Positions 46,691-57,826 are shown, counted from the first letter of the stretch. The stretch is 64,000 bases of DNA from Candidatus Dichloromethanomonas elyunquensis (GCA_001515265.1 LNDB01000002.1:62001-126000), one strand, 5' to 3'. Notes: a model not told the origin generated them from the letters alone. Translations and numbers: made by a program.

Positions 46691-47719
46691 ATGGATGACA
46701 GAGTCATAACTTCCTTTGAACGGCCTGAAGACCAGGATTTTGAGGGCCTAAGACCCGGCAAGCTGGTTGAATACATTGGGCAGACCAGGATCAAGGAAAA
46801 CCTGAGTGTCTTTATTCAAGCTGCCCAAAAAAGAGGAGAGGCTCTGGATCATGTACTGCTCTACGGGCCTCCCGGTTTAGGGAAAACCACCCTTGCCAAC
46901 ATCATCGCTTCGGAAATGGGTGTCAGTATCCGTACCACATCAGGCCCGGCCATAGAAAGGCCAGGGGACTTGGCAGCACTTCTAACTTCTCTGGAACCTC
47001 GGGATGTGCTTTTTATTGATGAAATCCACCGTTTGAGCAGAACTGCGGAAGAAGTGCTTTATTCGGCCATGGAAGACCTTTGTTTAGATATTGTCATTGG
47101 CAAAGGGCCTAGTGCCAGATCAATTCGCTTATCTTTGTCTCCGTTTACCCTCATCGGAGCAACGACTCGGGCTGGACAGCTGACCTCCCCCTTGCGGGAC
47201 CGGTTCGGCGTCATTAGCAGGCTGGAATTTTACTCAACGGAAGAATTGTTGGAAATCGTTGTCAGGGCTTCACGTATATTGAAAGTGGAATTATCGTTAG
47301 ACGGTGCTGAAGAAATCGCCAAAAGGTCCCGTGGGACCCCAAGGGTTGCGAATCGCTTGCTGAAGCGCGTGAGAGATTTTGCGCAATTCTGGGGAGACAG
47401 CAGAATCGATTATCAGGTTGCATCCAAGGCTTTGGACAGACTGGAAGTTGACCCCATCGGATTGGACGGTTTGGATAAAAAAATCATCATGACCATGATC
47501 CAAAAATTCAACGGCGGGCCTGTGGGCCTGGAAACGCTTGCTGCAACGGTCGGGGAAGAAGCGGAAACGCTGGAAGATGTGGTAGAACCGTTTTTGCTCC
47601 AGCGAGGTTTTATTCAACGTACTCCAAGAGGGCGTACTGTTACTTCCCAGGTTTATCTGCATTTTGGAATCCCGCTTCCCGATAATTTCCAGCAAGGACT
47701 TTTTTTGGAAAATAAGTGA
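46691..47719 (+). CDS. ruvB: Holliday junction DNA helicase, RuvB ATPase
   Basis: 342 residues: Walker [18 protein letters not shown], Walker [10 protein letters not shown], sensor 1 [21 protein letters not shown], arginine finger and C-terminal winged helix ([19 protein letters not shown]). It is the hexameric motor of branch migration. Confidence 0.97.
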   Translation: MDDRVITSFERPEDQDFEGLRPGKLVEYIGQTRIKENLSVFIQAAQKRGEALDHVLLYGPPGLGKTTLANIIASEMGVSIRTTSGPAIERPGDLAALLTSLEPRDVLFIDEIHRLSRTAEEVLYSAMEDLCLDIVIGKGPSARSIRLSLSPFTLIGATTRAGQLTSPLRDRFGVISRLEFYSTEELLEIVVRASRILKVELSLDGAEEIAKRSRGTPRVANRLLKRVRDFAQFWGDSRIDYQVASKALDRLEVDPIGLDGLDKKIIMTMIQKFNGGPVGLETLAATVGEEAETLEDVVEPFLLQRGFIQRTPRGRTVTSQVYLHFGIPLPDNFQQGLFLENK

Positions 47720-47782
47720 ATACTCTATTTCGTTTATGGGCAATCTGTTTATCATAAACAATTGGTTGAGGGGTCTGTGAAG

Positions 47783-49093
47783 ATGATCATAAAAGTTAAA
47801 CAGGTTGTTTTTTTCTTTATTTCTGCCTTAATTCTAGTTTTTGCACCAAAGGTTTGTTATGCCGAAAAAGTTACGGTTGATCTGGTTTGGAAATTTCCCC
47901 AGCCCGGTTGGCTGGAAATGGAGGTAAGACAAGGAGTATATCAGCTCAGCTATGATAATGTTAAAACCAACTTGCAGGCCGGAGAAAATCTGAAAATCGG
48001 CCAGAGCGGGTTGGCAGTCTTTGTTTATCAAAACCAAAACCTGTCAGTTTTAGATAAACCTTTGATCCGTTTTACGACCCAAAATAACGGTATTTTTAGG
48101 GTAAGAGAACCAGGAAAGGATTGGATCAGTTACAGGGGAAACCTTGTAGTGACGAAAGAAGGGTTGAACTGGAAACTGGCTAATACCTTGGACAGTGAGG
48201 ATTATCTCAAAGGGGTCGTACCGGTTGAAATGAGCAATGCCTGGGCGGCTAAAGGATTTGAAGCACTGAAAGCTCAAGCGGTTGCTGCCAGAACGTATCT
48301 CTTGAAAAATATGGATGCAAACGGCAGAATAACGGATTCTCCGGATATCCATCAGGCTTATTGGGGGAAAACGGTAGAAGGGGAAGCAAGTCGGGCGGTG
48401 GACGCTACCCAAGGGGAAATTCTGGTTGATTCCGAGTCAGGACAAGCTATTTCCATCTATTATTCTTCGCACAACGGCGGCTTTTCTGAAGAGGCTCAGC
48501 ATGTCTGGCAAAATTCCGATCCGCATTATGTTTCCCAACCGGACCCTTTTTCCGATGGCGTTGGGGGATATGTCAATCACTGGAGGTTTTGGGTTGCCGC
48601 TGATGTCCTCGGTAATAGTTTCGGACTTTCTACGGTTAAAGACGTGAATTTAAAAAGGTATCTTTCCGGGCGTGTCTATGAGGTTGAGCTGATAGATTGG
48701 TTGGGTCAGAAAAAAACAGTCACCGGCGGAGAGTTTGTTCGAAAGTTTTATCCCTACGGCAGAGAGCTTTCCCAAGATTCTTTTTTAGGCCGGCTGTTTC
48801 AAGTGGATTATTTCCTGCCCAAACCGTTGAGAGATACGCTGCATGATTCCCCTATTTTCCCGATTCGCAACGGATATGCAGTCACCGGTCCGGATGTATC
48901 CCTCTTTAACAGTTCCAATGGCGGATTAACCGAGCAGCCGCGGGAGGTTGGATTGTTTGTCTTTGACGGCCGGGGATGGGGTCACGGCGTGGGGATGTCC
49001 CAATGGGGTGCTTACAATATGGCAATGAAAGGTTACACTTATACGAGTATTTTGTCCTTTTATTATAAGAATTCGGACCTTGCAAGAATATAA
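47783..49093 (+). CDS. SpoIID/LytB-domain secreted protein
   Basis: About 436 residues from ATG 47783 (GAGGGG 9 nt upstream). Signal peptide (VVFFFISALILVFAPKVCYA), a ~90-residue N-terminal region, then a SpoIID domain: LKGVVPVEMSNAWA (with the glutamate that is catalytic in SpoIID), ALKAQAVAARTYLL, STHNGGF-like SSHNGGFSEEAQHVW, and RGWGHGVGMSQWGAYNMA. SpoIID is the lytic transglycosylase of forespore engulfment. This copy sits between ruvB and queA, a common clostridial position, and is probably a paralogue rather than SpoIID itself. Confidence 0.88.
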   Translation: MIIKVKQVVFFFISALILVFAPKVCYAEKVTVDLVWKFPQPGWLEMEVRQGVYQLSYDNVKTNLQAGENLKIGQSGLAVFVYQNQNLSVLDKPLIRFTTQNNGIFRVREPGKDWISYRGNLVVTKEGLNWKLANTLDSEDYLKGVVPVEMSNAWAAKGFEALKAQAVAARTYLLKNMDANGRITDSPDIHQAYWGKTVEGEASRAVDATQGEILVDSESGQAISIYYSSHNGGFSEEAQHVWQNSDPHYVSQPDPFSDGVGGYVNHWRFWVAADVLGNSFGLSTVKDVNLKRYLSGRVYEVELIDWLGQKKTVTGGEFVRKFYPYGRELSQDSFLGRLFQVDYFLPKPLRDTLHDSPIFPIRNGYAVTGPDVSLFNSSNGGLTEQPREVGLFVFDGRGWGHGVGMSQWGAYNMAMKGYTYTSILSFYYKNSDLARI

Positions 49094-49180
49094 AGGCCAT
49101 TGATTTTACCACCGATAAAGTTCAACAGGTATAAATGATGCAATAAGAGATTAAGTTGTATACGGGGAGAAAAGCGCCGC

Positions 49181-50221
49181 ATGAGAGTGGATGATTTTGA
49201 TTTCGAATTGCCTGAAGAACTCATAGCCCAAACCCCTGTGGAGCCTCGTGATTCTTCCAGGTTAATGATCGTTGATAAAGAAAAGGGGACAATTGAGCAT
49301 TCCTATTTCCGAAACATCATTCGTTTGCTTCATCCGGGGGATGTTCTTGTTCTCAACAAAACAAAAGTGATTCCTGCCAGACTTTTAGGTGTTAAAAAGG
49401 AGACAGGCGCAAAAATTGAGGTATTATTATTAAAGCGAAATGATAAAAATATCTGGGAAGTACTGGTGAAACCGGGAAAAAGACTTAAGGTGAACCAGGA
49501 AGTCCTTTTTGGAGAAGGCCTTCTCAGGGGACGGTTAATTTCAGTCCTTGAAAACGGGAACCGGATCATGGCGTTTACGTATGCGGGTGTTTTTGAAGAA
49601 GTGTTGGACCATTTGGGGAGGATGCCTTTACCTCCCTATATAACGGTTGCATTAAAAGACCAGGAGCGCTACCAGACCGTTTACGCGAAAGAAAGCGGGT
49701 CTGCAGCTGCTCCGACAGCAGGCCTCCACTTTACGAAGGAGCTGATAGATGCTCTCCAAACCAAGGGAGTCGAAATCGTTGAAGTACTGCTCCATGTCGG
49801 ACTGGGGACTTTTAGGCCAGTCAAGACCGAAAATGTAACAGACCACCAAATGCATGCCGAATATTTTAAAATTGAACAAGAAACTGTGTCCAGGATTAAT
49901 CTTGCGAAAAGAGAAGGACGAAGAGTAATCGCTGTAGGGACTACGGCGGTAAGAACCTTGGAGTCTGCTGCAAAACAAATGCGGGAGAAGGGACTTTCAG
50001 AGCTGGAACCGGTTGAAGGATGGACAGACATTTTTATTTATCCCGGTTATGAATTCAAGATCATTGATGCACTAATCACCAATTTTCATTTTCCGCGGTC
50101 CACTTTAATTATGCTGGTTAGCTCTTTAGCCGGCAGGGAACTCATATTAAAGGCCTACAATATAGCGGTAATAGAACACTATCGCTTTTTTAGTTTTGGG
50201 GATGCCATGTTTATAGTTTAA
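49181..50221 (+). CDS. queA: S-adenosylmethionine:tRNA ribosyltransferase-isomerase
   Basis: 346 residues, typical length. [25 protein letters not shown] at the N-terminus, [13 protein letters not shown], and [21 protein letters not shown]. It makes epoxyqueuosine from preQ1-modified tRNA. It is followed by tgt, the enzyme of the preceding step; no preQ1 riboswitch is seen in front of it. Confidence 0.97.
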   Translation: MRVDDFDFELPEELIAQTPVEPRDSSRLMIVDKEKGTIEHSYFRNIIRLLHPGDVLVLNKTKVIPARLLGVKKETGAKIEVLLLKRNDKNIWEVLVKPGKRLKVNQEVLFGEGLLRGRLISVLENGNRIMAFTYAGVFEEVLDHLGRMPLPPYITVALKDQERYQTVYAKESGSAAAPTAGLHFTKELIDALQTKGVEIVEVLLHVGLGTFRPVKTENVTDHQMHAEYFKIEQETVSRINLAKREGRRVIAVGTTAVRTLESAAKQMREKGLSELEPVEGWTDIFIYPGYEFKIIDALITNFHFPRSTLIMLVSSLAGRELILKAYNIAVIEHYRFFSFGDAMFIV

Positions 50222-50273
50222 ATGAGGTCTGTCATATCATGGTTGAAGATTGGTAAGACTTATACCAAGATGA

Positions 50274-51407
<1,134 letters not shown>

Positions 51408-51510
51408 GATAATATTCATGAAATATATGCTGTATAAGTTCAATAAAAATGTTATAATCATCCATGGCAGGCGGGTCCAATAAAATATCATTAAGGAGGA
51501 TACTATACAT

Positions 51511-51921
51511 ATGAATTCGAGTACATTAGATTTGTTATTTTGGTTTGCAGTTTTTTTTGGGATCATTTACTTTATTATTATTAGACCCAATAATAAACAG
51601 CAGAAAGAACGCCGCTTGATGTTGGACAGCCTAAAAGAAAAAGATAAGGTTGTCACCATCGGCGGACTTCATGGCACGGTGACGAAGATACTGGAAGATA
51701 CTGTCATGATTAAAGTTGCTCCTAATATCGAACTGGAATATGCCAAGACTTCTGTCCAATCAATTCAAAACCGTGATTATAAACAAGCTGGGGGAAAATC
51801 CGGAAAACATAATATGTCCAAAACTGATAAGATCGAACAGTCTAAGGAAAATCCCAAGTCAGATGTATTACAAGAAGCTCCTCAAAACGAAACTGGGGCG
51901 CTTGGATCTTCCGAACAATAA
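51511..51921 (+). CDS. yajC: Preprotein translocase subunit YajC
   Basis: 136 residues: one N-terminal membrane helix (LLFWFAVFFGIIYFIIIRP), the typical KERRLMLDSLKEKDKVVTIGGLHGTV region, then a polar tail. It associates with SecDF at the translocon. AAGGAGG precedes the ATG. A terminator follows, so secDF have a separate promoter. Confidence 0.95.
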   Translation: MNSSTLDLLFWFAVFFGIIYFIIIRPNNKQQKERRLMLDSLKEKDKVVTIGGLHGTVTKILEDTVMIKVAPNIELEYAKTSVQSIQNRDYKQAGGKSGKHNMSKTDKIEQSKENPKSDVLQEAPQNETGALGSSEQ

Positions 51922-51953
51922 TTCGTTTTTTTGATGTTTGAAATGCATGCGTT

Positions 51954-51988
51954 AAAGCAAGTGACAAAACACTTGCTTTTCATTTTTT
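51954..51988 (+). terminator. Intrinsic terminator after yajC
   Basis: AAAGCAAGTG (51954-51963) pairs with CACTTGCTTT (51970-51979), followed by TCATTTTTT. Confidence 0.88.
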
Positions 51989-52030
51989 ATTATCGAAATT
52001 ATCTATTTATTCAAGCTGAATATTAGTACA

Positions 52031-52060
52031 TTGACACTCTTAGCGCAGTAGGATTATAAT
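52031..52060 (+). promoter_or_regulatory. Promoter of secD-secF
   Basis: Perfect TTGACA (52031-52036), 18-nt spacer, perfect TATAAT (52055-52060), 50 bp upstream of secD. Confidence 0.8.
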
Positions 52061-52110
52061 GAAATTTGTATATGGGCACGTCCCATTTATTCTATTAGGG
52101 AGGAACAAGA

Positions 52111-53352
52111 ATGAAACGGGGAAATATCTTAAAACTTGTAATAACCGTTATATTAGTCGCAGCTGCGGTCTTCTTTTCCATCCAACCCCTAACGAATCCG
52201 ACTAAAGGAATTCCGCTGGGACTTGATTTGCGTGGAGGAGTTCATCTGGTTCTGCAAGCCGAACCTGGTAAAGACGGTGCCCCGGTAACAGACGATGATA
52301 TGGCGAAAGCGAAAGCTATTATTGAACAGCGTGTTAACGGTTTAGGTGTAGCTGAACCTATTATTCAGGTAGACAATCTAAGAAAAAGGATTATTGTTGA
52401 ACTCGCCGGGGTTACTGATCCCGATAAAGCGGTCAATACGTTAAAAACGACTGCGAAATTAACTTTCAGAGATGCCCAGGGGAATATTCTTCTGGATGGG
52501 TCCCAATTAAAGGACGCGAAGGCCGGAGTGGATAATTCTGCGGGCAAAGCGGATTATGTTGTCCAGCTTACGTTTACCACACAAGGTGCCGATCAGTTTG
52601 CCAAGATTACAACTGAAAACGTTGGCAAAAAAATCGGAATTTTTCTTGATGAAAATATGATTCAAAACCCGACTGTTTCAACACCGATCGTTAACGGTCA
52701 AGGTCAGATTACAGGATATTCATCTTTGGATGAGGCAGCCCAGTATGCCGTTATGCTGCGTTCCGGCGCTTTGCCTGTAAGCCTGAGCATAGCTGAGAAA
52801 CGTCAGGTGGGTGCTTTACTCGGGGTTGATTCCCTGAAGAAGAGCCTGAACGCAAGCATGTATGCCGTTATATTTATCTTTTTATTTATGTTGGTCTTAT
52901 ACAGGCTTCCGGGTATTGTCGCCAATTTCGCCCTGGTAGTATTCGGACTTATTGTTCTCTGGGCTTTATATGCTATAGGTACCGTTCTTACCTTGCCTGG
53001 AATTGCCGGTTTCGTTTTAACCTTGGGTATGGCTGTAGACTTGAATATTATTATTTATGAGAGAATCAAGGAAGAGATCAAGCTGGGCAAATCCCTGAGG
53101 GCAGCTGTCGATGCCGGTTTCTCCAGAGCTTTTATTGCAGTATTTGACTCCAATATAACAACATTATTTGCCGGTGCCGCACTTTTCCTTTTGGGCTCTT
53201 CCTCTATCAAAGGTTTTGCGCTCACTCTGATTATCGGTATTATTGCAAGTTTGTTTACCGGAGTTACATTCACCCGATGGATTATGCGCTGGATCGTGGG
53301 AGTCAACCCTCGTCTGAGCAAATCTTTGTTCGGCGTAAAGGGGGTAAAATAA
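52111..53352 (+). CDS. secD: Protein translocase subunit SecD
   Basis: 413 residues: N-terminal helix, LGLDLRGGVHLVLQAEP, a P1 periplasmic-type domain, then five C-terminal membrane helices with GMAVDLNIIIYERIKEE. SecD uses the ion gradient to help pull proteins across the membrane. It is separate from secF by no intervening base (the next ATG follows the stop). Confidence 0.96.
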   Translation: MKRGNILKLVITVILVAAAVFFSIQPLTNPTKGIPLGLDLRGGVHLVLQAEPGKDGAPVTDDDMAKAKAIIEQRVNGLGVAEPIIQVDNLRKRIIVELAGVTDPDKAVNTLKTTAKLTFRDAQGNILLDGSQLKDAKAGVDNSAGKADYVVQLTFTTQGADQFAKITTENVGKKIGIFLDENMIQNPTVSTPIVNGQGQITGYSSLDEAAQYAVMLRSGALPVSLSIAEKRQVGALLGVDSLKKSLNASMYAVIFIFLFMLVLYRLPGIVANFALVVFGLIVLWALYAIGTVLTLPGIAGFVLTLGMAVDLNIIIYERIKEEIKLGKSLRAAVDAGFSRAFIAVFDSNITTLFAGAALFLLGSSSIKGFALTLIIGIIASLFTGVTFTRWIMRWIVGVNPRLSKSLFGVKGVK

Positions 53353-54375
53353 ATGGCAGGGAAAAATTATAATAATACAACAGGCAAAACCGATACTGAG
53401 AAAACAGTTAAAACCAATCCGGAAGTTATTACCCCTGCTGCCGGGGACCAATCTTATGAGCAGGTTAAGCAGGAACAAAGATTTTATTTTAATATTGTGA
53501 AAAGGCGCTATATCTGGTTTGTGATTTCCTTACTGATTATCATTCCCGGGATTGTTTCCCTGTTTACGCAAGGCTTGAATTTGGGGATTGATTTTACCGG
53601 CGGAGTGATGCTGGATATCAAATTTAACCAAACTGTAACACAGGCCCAGGTTACCAAAGCGATTGAATCCATCGGGCTCACGGGACAGGTTCAAATGACA
53701 GGAAATAACGAAGTTTTAATCAGGACTACATTTATGGATGAGCAGAAGCGAAGTGAGCTGCTCGCAGCCATCCAAAAAGATGCCGCCAGTTTTGATCCGT
53801 CCAACCTGAAGGAAGATAGTGTAGGACCTGCTATCGGAGCCGAACTGCGCAGCGGAGCAATTAAGGCAATGGTTCTTGCAGCTGCATTGATTCTGCTGTA
53901 CGTTTCCATACGTTTCCGCTTTGTATACGCTTTTTCCGGGATAGTTGCCTTGCTGCACGATATTTTGGTCACAGTAGGAATATTCTCCATTTTCCAATGG
54001 CAGATTGATTCTTCCTTCATAGCAGCGATTCTCACTGTTTTTGGTTATTCCATTAACGACACGGTAGTGATCTATGACCGGATCAGAGAGAACGAAAAGC
54101 GTATGAAGAAGAAGGACAGTTTTGAGGATATGGTTGATAAGTCCGTATGGCAGACCATGGGACGTTCGGTCAAGACGGTCGGCACAGTTATTATTGCCTT
54201 GCTGTGTATTTTCTTCTTGGGCGGAGAATCGACCAAGGTCTTTGCTCTTGCCATGACAATCGGTGTTTTCAGCGGTGCCTATTCCTCGATATTCACTGCC
54301 AGCCAACTCGTAGTTGAAATTAAAAAAAGAATGGCAGGTCCAAGCAAAAAAAGCAGTCCTGCCGAAGCGAATTGA
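53353..54375 (+). CDS. secF: Protein translocase subunit SecF
   Basis: 340 residues. A polar N-terminal extension of ~45 residues (NNTTGKTDTEKTVKTNPEV) precedes the first helix. Core motifs: NLGIDFTGGVMLDIKF, AALILLYVSIRFRF, YSINDTVVIYDRIREN. Partner of SecD; Clostridia have either fused or split forms, and here they are split. Confidence 0.96.
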   Translation: MAGKNYNNTTGKTDTEKTVKTNPEVITPAAGDQSYEQVKQEQRFYFNIVKRRYIWFVISLLIIIPGIVSLFTQGLNLGIDFTGGVMLDIKFNQTVTQAQVTKAIESIGLTGQVQMTGNNEVLIRTTFMDEQKRSELLAAIQKDAASFDPSNLKEDSVGPAIGAELRSGAIKAMVLAAALILLYVSIRFRFVYAFSGIVALLHDILVTVGIFSIFQWQIDSSFIAAILTVFGYSINDTVVIYDRIRENEKRMKKKDSFEDMVDKSVWQTMGRSVKTVGTVIIALLCIFFLGGESTKVFALAMTIGVFSGAYSSIFTASQLVVEIKKRMAGPSKKSSPAEAN

Positions 54376-54411
54376 ATTATCAAAGAGCTATTGCTTATCA
54401 TAAAAATCAGG

Positions 54412-54440
54412 GATCCTGGGGTTGCCCGGGATCTATTTTA
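54412..54440 (+). terminator. Intrinsic terminator after secF
   Basis: GATCCTGGG (54412-54420), loop GTTG, CCCGGGATC (54425-54433), then TATTTTA. Confidence 0.8.
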
Positions 54441-54474
54441 CATATCGGGATAAAATACGAACGGAAAGGTTAAG

Positions 54475-55212
54475 ATGAATATGAAAGTTACTGTTCTGGG
54501 GAGATGGGGAGCTTATCCCGCGGCGGGAGAGGCTACAGCAGGCTATCTTCTGGAAACAGACAGGCATAAAATCTTAGTCGACTGCGGGAGCGGTGTCCTG
54601 TCCAACTTATTTAAACGGATACAGCAGGAAGACCTTGATGCCTTATTTCTCTCTCACTATCATCATGACCATAGTGCTGATTTAGGCTGCTTGCAATATG
54701 CCGGCAAAATCGCAATGGGCTTTAAACGGAGATTAGCCCCTCTGCCGATTTACGGAAACAGCCATTCTCCCCGCTATAACGAATTAAGTTATCGGGATTA
54801 TACGGTGGGTAAGGAGATTCAGTCCGGTATCACAATAGACCTAAAAGGGATGAAAGTATCTTTCTTCCAGACAGTACACGAAGAAGTAAATCTGGCAATG
54901 CGGTTTGAATACGGCGGCAAAGTATTTGTATATACCGGAGATCTTGGGCCGGCCACACAAATTGCTCATTTTTGTTCGGCTGCTGATCTCCTCCTGTGTG
55001 AGGCCAGTCTTTTTGAACATGAAGAAGGATTGTTTCCAGGGCATATGACATCCAAGCAGGCTGCCGCATTAGCCGAACAAGCAGGAGTAAAAAGTCTTCT
55101 CCTGACTCATTTTCCCCACATCGGAGATATCCGCAAATTGAAAACTGAAGCCGAAAAATATTTTCAAGGACAGGTTTGGTTAGCGGAAACAAACCAACAA
55201 TATGAACTATAA
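54475..55212 (+). CDS. Metallo-beta-lactamase-fold hydrolase (YhfI-like)
   Basis: 245 residues. Metal site LSHYHHDHSADLGCLQYA near residue 60, a later aspartate in FVYTGDLGPATQ, and the final histidine in LLLTHFPH. The pattern resembles the RNase Z/ElaC-like or phosphodiesterase branch (YhfI of Bacillus). GGAAAGG is 5 nt from the ATG at 54475; ATG 54481 is also possible. The substrate is unknown. Confidence 0.85.
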   Translation: MNMKVTVLGRWGAYPAAGEATAGYLLETDRHKILVDCGSGVLSNLFKRIQQEDLDALFLSHYHHDHSADLGCLQYAGKIAMGFKRRLAPLPIYGNSHSPRYNELSYRDYTVGKEIQSGITIDLKGMKVSFFQTVHEEVNLAMRFEYGGKVFVYTGDLGPATQIAHFCSAADLLLCEASLFEHEEGLFPGHMTSKQAAALAEQAGVKSLLLTHFPHIGDIRKLKTEAEKYFQGQVWLAETNQQYEL

Positions 55213-55313
55213 ATAGATGACGCATCAAATTTAGGCGAGAATTATCCGGCTCGTTGTACGTCTATCTTTGGTTGAAATATATGATGATAAATAGTGAATA
55301 AACAATATATTAA

Positions 55314-55346
55314 TATAGTGCATTTATTTATAAACTGTACTATAAT
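55314..55346 (+). promoter_or_regulatory. Imperfect palindrome overlapping a TATAAT box upstream of the second ilvB
   Basis: TATAGTGCA (55314-55322) and TGTACTATA (55336-55344) form an inverted repeat with one mismatch. The right arm overlaps TATAAT (55341-55346). No good -35 box is seen. It may be an operator for the second acetolactate synthase. Confidence 0.4.
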
Positions 55347-55383
55347 AATATTAACATCGGAGAGAGAGGGGACAGTCCAACAA

Positions 55384-57075
55384 ATGAAAGTAACCGGTGC
55401 ACAAGCTGTTATTGAATGTTTGAAAAAGGAAAACGTTGAAGTTGTTTTTGGTTATCCCGGTGGAGCGGTGTTGACTCTGTATGATGAATTGTATCTGTCG
55501 GATTTCCCCCATATTTTGCCTAAGCACGAGCAAGGAGCAATTCACGCAGCTGACGGTTATGCCAGGGCGACAGGAAAAGTCGGGGTTTGCATTGCCACAT
55601 CCGGTCCGGGTGCCACCAATCTGATTACGGGGATTGCCACAGCCTATATGGATTCCATTCCTATCGTAATTATTACCGGACAGGTAGCCGTATCGCTGAT
55701 CGGACGTGATTCTTTTCAAGAAGCGGATATTCGTGGAATTACAACGCCGATTACCAAGCATAATTATTTTATCAAAGATGCCAAAGATTTGCCCAAAGCC
55801 ATGAAAGAAGCGTTTTATATTGCCCGGACAGGGCGTCCGGGACCGGTATTAGTGGATATATCCAAAAATGTGTTTGCAGCAGAGTTGGAATTTGAGTATC
55901 CTGAAACCATTAACCTGCGGGGATATCGTCCTGTCTATGATGGGGATCCTGAAGCGATAGATGCTGTGTACAGCGAGTTGCTCAAAGCTGAGAAACCTTT
56001 GTTTTTCGTTGGCGGAGGAGTTACTCTTTCGGATACATCGGATATCATGCGGAAAATCGTGGCCTATTCCGGAATTCCTACGGTAACAAGTCTCATGGGT
56101 CTTGGCTGTATTGCTGAAGATGATCCCAACTATTTTGGAATGATTGGGATGCACGGAACTTACGCCGGGAACCTGTCAACTACCGAAACCGACCTGCTCA
56201 TTGGTTTGGGCGTTCGTTTTGATGACAGGGTTACAGGACTGTTAAATGAATTTGCAGACAAAGCGAAGATTATTCATTTTGATATTGATGCGGCTGAAGT
56301 CAACAAAAATGTCCGGTCCCATATCAAAGTAATTGGGAATCTGCAGTGGTCCTTGGATAAACTTTATGCCAAAATGACTGAACGCCCAAGTTCCGAATGG
56401 ACTGGACAATTCCGTCCCTGGAGAGATAAGATGACTGCCTGGATGAACGAAAAGCCCTTAGTATATAACACGGATTCAGAGAGGATTTTGCCGCAAGCCG
56501 TCATTGAAAAAATCAGCGAAATTACACAGGGAAACGCAGTAATTGTGACAGATGTTGGTCAGCATCAAATGTGGACAGCCCAATTTTATCAGTTTAAACA
56601 ACCAAGGGCGTTTCTGACTTCCGGCGGCTTGGGAACGATGGGGTACGGATTGCCGGCTGCCATGGGTGCTCAGGTCGGAGTATCCGGGAAGAAAGTCATC
56701 TGTATCTGCGGGGATGGCGGTTTTATGATGAGCTGTCAAGAACTGATGGCGATTGCAGACTTGAATCTTCCCCTGAAAATAATCATTCTGAATAACAGTT
56801 ATCTGGGTATGGTTGCTCAATGGCAGCGGACATTCTACAATCAGCATTATGCGCATTCCTGCATTAAAACGAAGACAGATTTTGTTAAGTTGTCGGAAGC
56901 GATGGGGGTCCCTGCCATCCGTTTAGAGAAAAAAGAGGAATTGAAAACTGTATTAGAAAAGGTCATTGCTTCGGAAGGCCCATTCCTTGTTGATATTCGC
57001 ATTCCCGAAGATGAAGATGTACTCCCAATGGTACCTTCGGGGGCACGTTTAGACCAAATGATCATGGGAGGTTAG
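55384..57075 (+). CDS. ilvB: Acetolactate synthase, large subunit (second copy)
   Basis: 563 residues from ATG 55384; the frame is open further upstream, but that part is the AT-rich promoter region. Catalytic Glu in LPKHEQGAIHAADGYAR, thiamine diphosphate motif CGDGGFMMSCQELMA...LNN, and SYLGMVAQWQRTFYN. It is a clear paralogue of the copy at 21910 but without the 30-residue N-terminal extension. It is paired with its own small subunit, so it is the anabolic AHAS type rather than the catabolic AlsS type. It is isolated from other branched-chain genes. Confidence 0.95.
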   Translation: MKVTGAQAVIECLKKENVEVVFGYPGGAVLTLYDELYLSDFPHILPKHEQGAIHAADGYARATGKVGVCIATSGPGATNLITGIATAYMDSIPIVIITGQVAVSLIGRDSFQEADIRGITTPITKHNYFIKDAKDLPKAMKEAFYIARTGRPGPVLVDISKNVFAAELEFEYPETINLRGYRPVYDGDPEAIDAVYSELLKAEKPLFFVGGGVTLSDTSDIMRKIVAYSGIPTVTSLMGLGCIAEDDPNYFGMIGMHGTYAGNLSTTETDLLIGLGVRFDDRVTGLLNEFADKAKIIHFDIDAAEVNKNVRSHIKVIGNLQWSLDKLYAKMTERPSSEWTGQFRPWRDKMTAWMNEKPLVYNTDSERILPQAVIEKISEITQGNAVIVTDVGQHQMWTAQFYQFKQPRAFLTSGGLGTMGYGLPAAMGAQVGVSGKKVICICGDGGFMMSCQELMAIADLNLPLKIIILNNSYLGMVAQWQRTFYNQHYAHSCIKTKTDFVKLSEAMGVPAIRLEKKEELKTVLEKVIASEGPFLVDIRIPEDEDVLPMVPSGARLDQMIMGG

Positions 57076-57079
57076 GACC

Positions 57080-57577
57080 ATGAAACATACTTTAGCCGTT
57101 CTTGTAGAAAATAAGCCTGGGGTTTTGACCCATATATCCGGATTAATCAGCCGACGGGCCTTCAATATTGAAAGTATTGCAGCCGGGTATACGGAAGAAC
57201 CGGATATGACCAGGATTACCATCGTAGTTGAAGCAGATGATGAATATGTGTTGGAACAGGTTGTAAACCAACTGTCCAAGTTAATTGACGTGATAAAAAT
57301 CATTGACCTTACAGGTCAGGACAGGGTACACCGTGAACTTGCCCTGATCAAAGTCACGGCTACCCCCGAAACACGGGCGGATATTCTCAATATTGTTGAA
57401 ATTTTCAGGGCGCATGTCGTAGATGTAAATAAAGAAACGGTGATTGTACAACTGACTGGGGAAGAGAGAAAGATTGATGCCATGTGCGAATTGCTGGAGG
57501 ATTACGGAATCAGAGAAATTGTCAGGACCGGAAGGATAGCGATCTGCAGAGGGCCTGTATCGGCTAAAGAAGTTTAA
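57080..57577 (+). CDS. ilvN: Acetolactate synthase, small subunit (second copy)
   Basis: 165 residues; ACT domain KHTLAVLVENKPGVLTHISGLISRRAFNIESIAAG, then VHRELALIKVTATPETRADIL and VQLTGEERKIDAMCELL. It is 4 bp downstream of the large subunit. Compared with the copy at 23661, the valine-site region around FNIESIAAGYTEEPDMTR is more canonical; the other has YNIYSLTVCQTENPSIS. Confidence 0.95.
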   Translation: MKHTLAVLVENKPGVLTHISGLISRRAFNIESIAAGYTEEPDMTRITIVVEADDEYVLEQVVNQLSKLIDVIKIIDLTGQDRVHRELALIKVTATPETRADILNIVEIFRAHVVDVNKETVIVQLTGEERKIDAMCELLEDYGIREIVRTGRIAICRGPVSAKEV

Positions 57578-57606
57578 TGTTATTCTTAATTTATTCTTTT
57601 TTGGAG

Positions 57607-57645
57607 GCTGTTGCAAAACGACTACAGTAATTTTGCAACAGCTTC
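57607..57645 (+). terminator. Long hairpin after the second ilvN, probable terminator
   Basis: GCTGTTGCAAAA (57607-57618) is perfectly complementary to TTTTGCAACAGC (57631-57642), loop 12 nt, followed by TTCTTATT, a weak U-rich tail. The 12-bp perfect arms are unusual for a simple terminator. Confidence 0.6.
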
Positions 57646-57826
57646 TTATTGTCATCTGACAGGCCCAAAATGAAAAAAATAAAAACTGTCCATGATCTGG
57701 AAGACGGTAAATTTGCTGGCTTCCTTTACTTTATCCGAATTTAAATGCAAAGTATAATTATTCCAGGGTTAACAGGAAATACTATGTCCAGGAAAGTTCA
57801 TCGGAAAAAGCTGGGAGAAAGAAAAT

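Noticed and set aside
55294-55383. Longer N-terminus for the second ilvB
   Set aside because: The extra 30 codons coincide with the promoter and palindrome region, and the sequence is AT-rich with no family match; ATG 55384 fits the family start.
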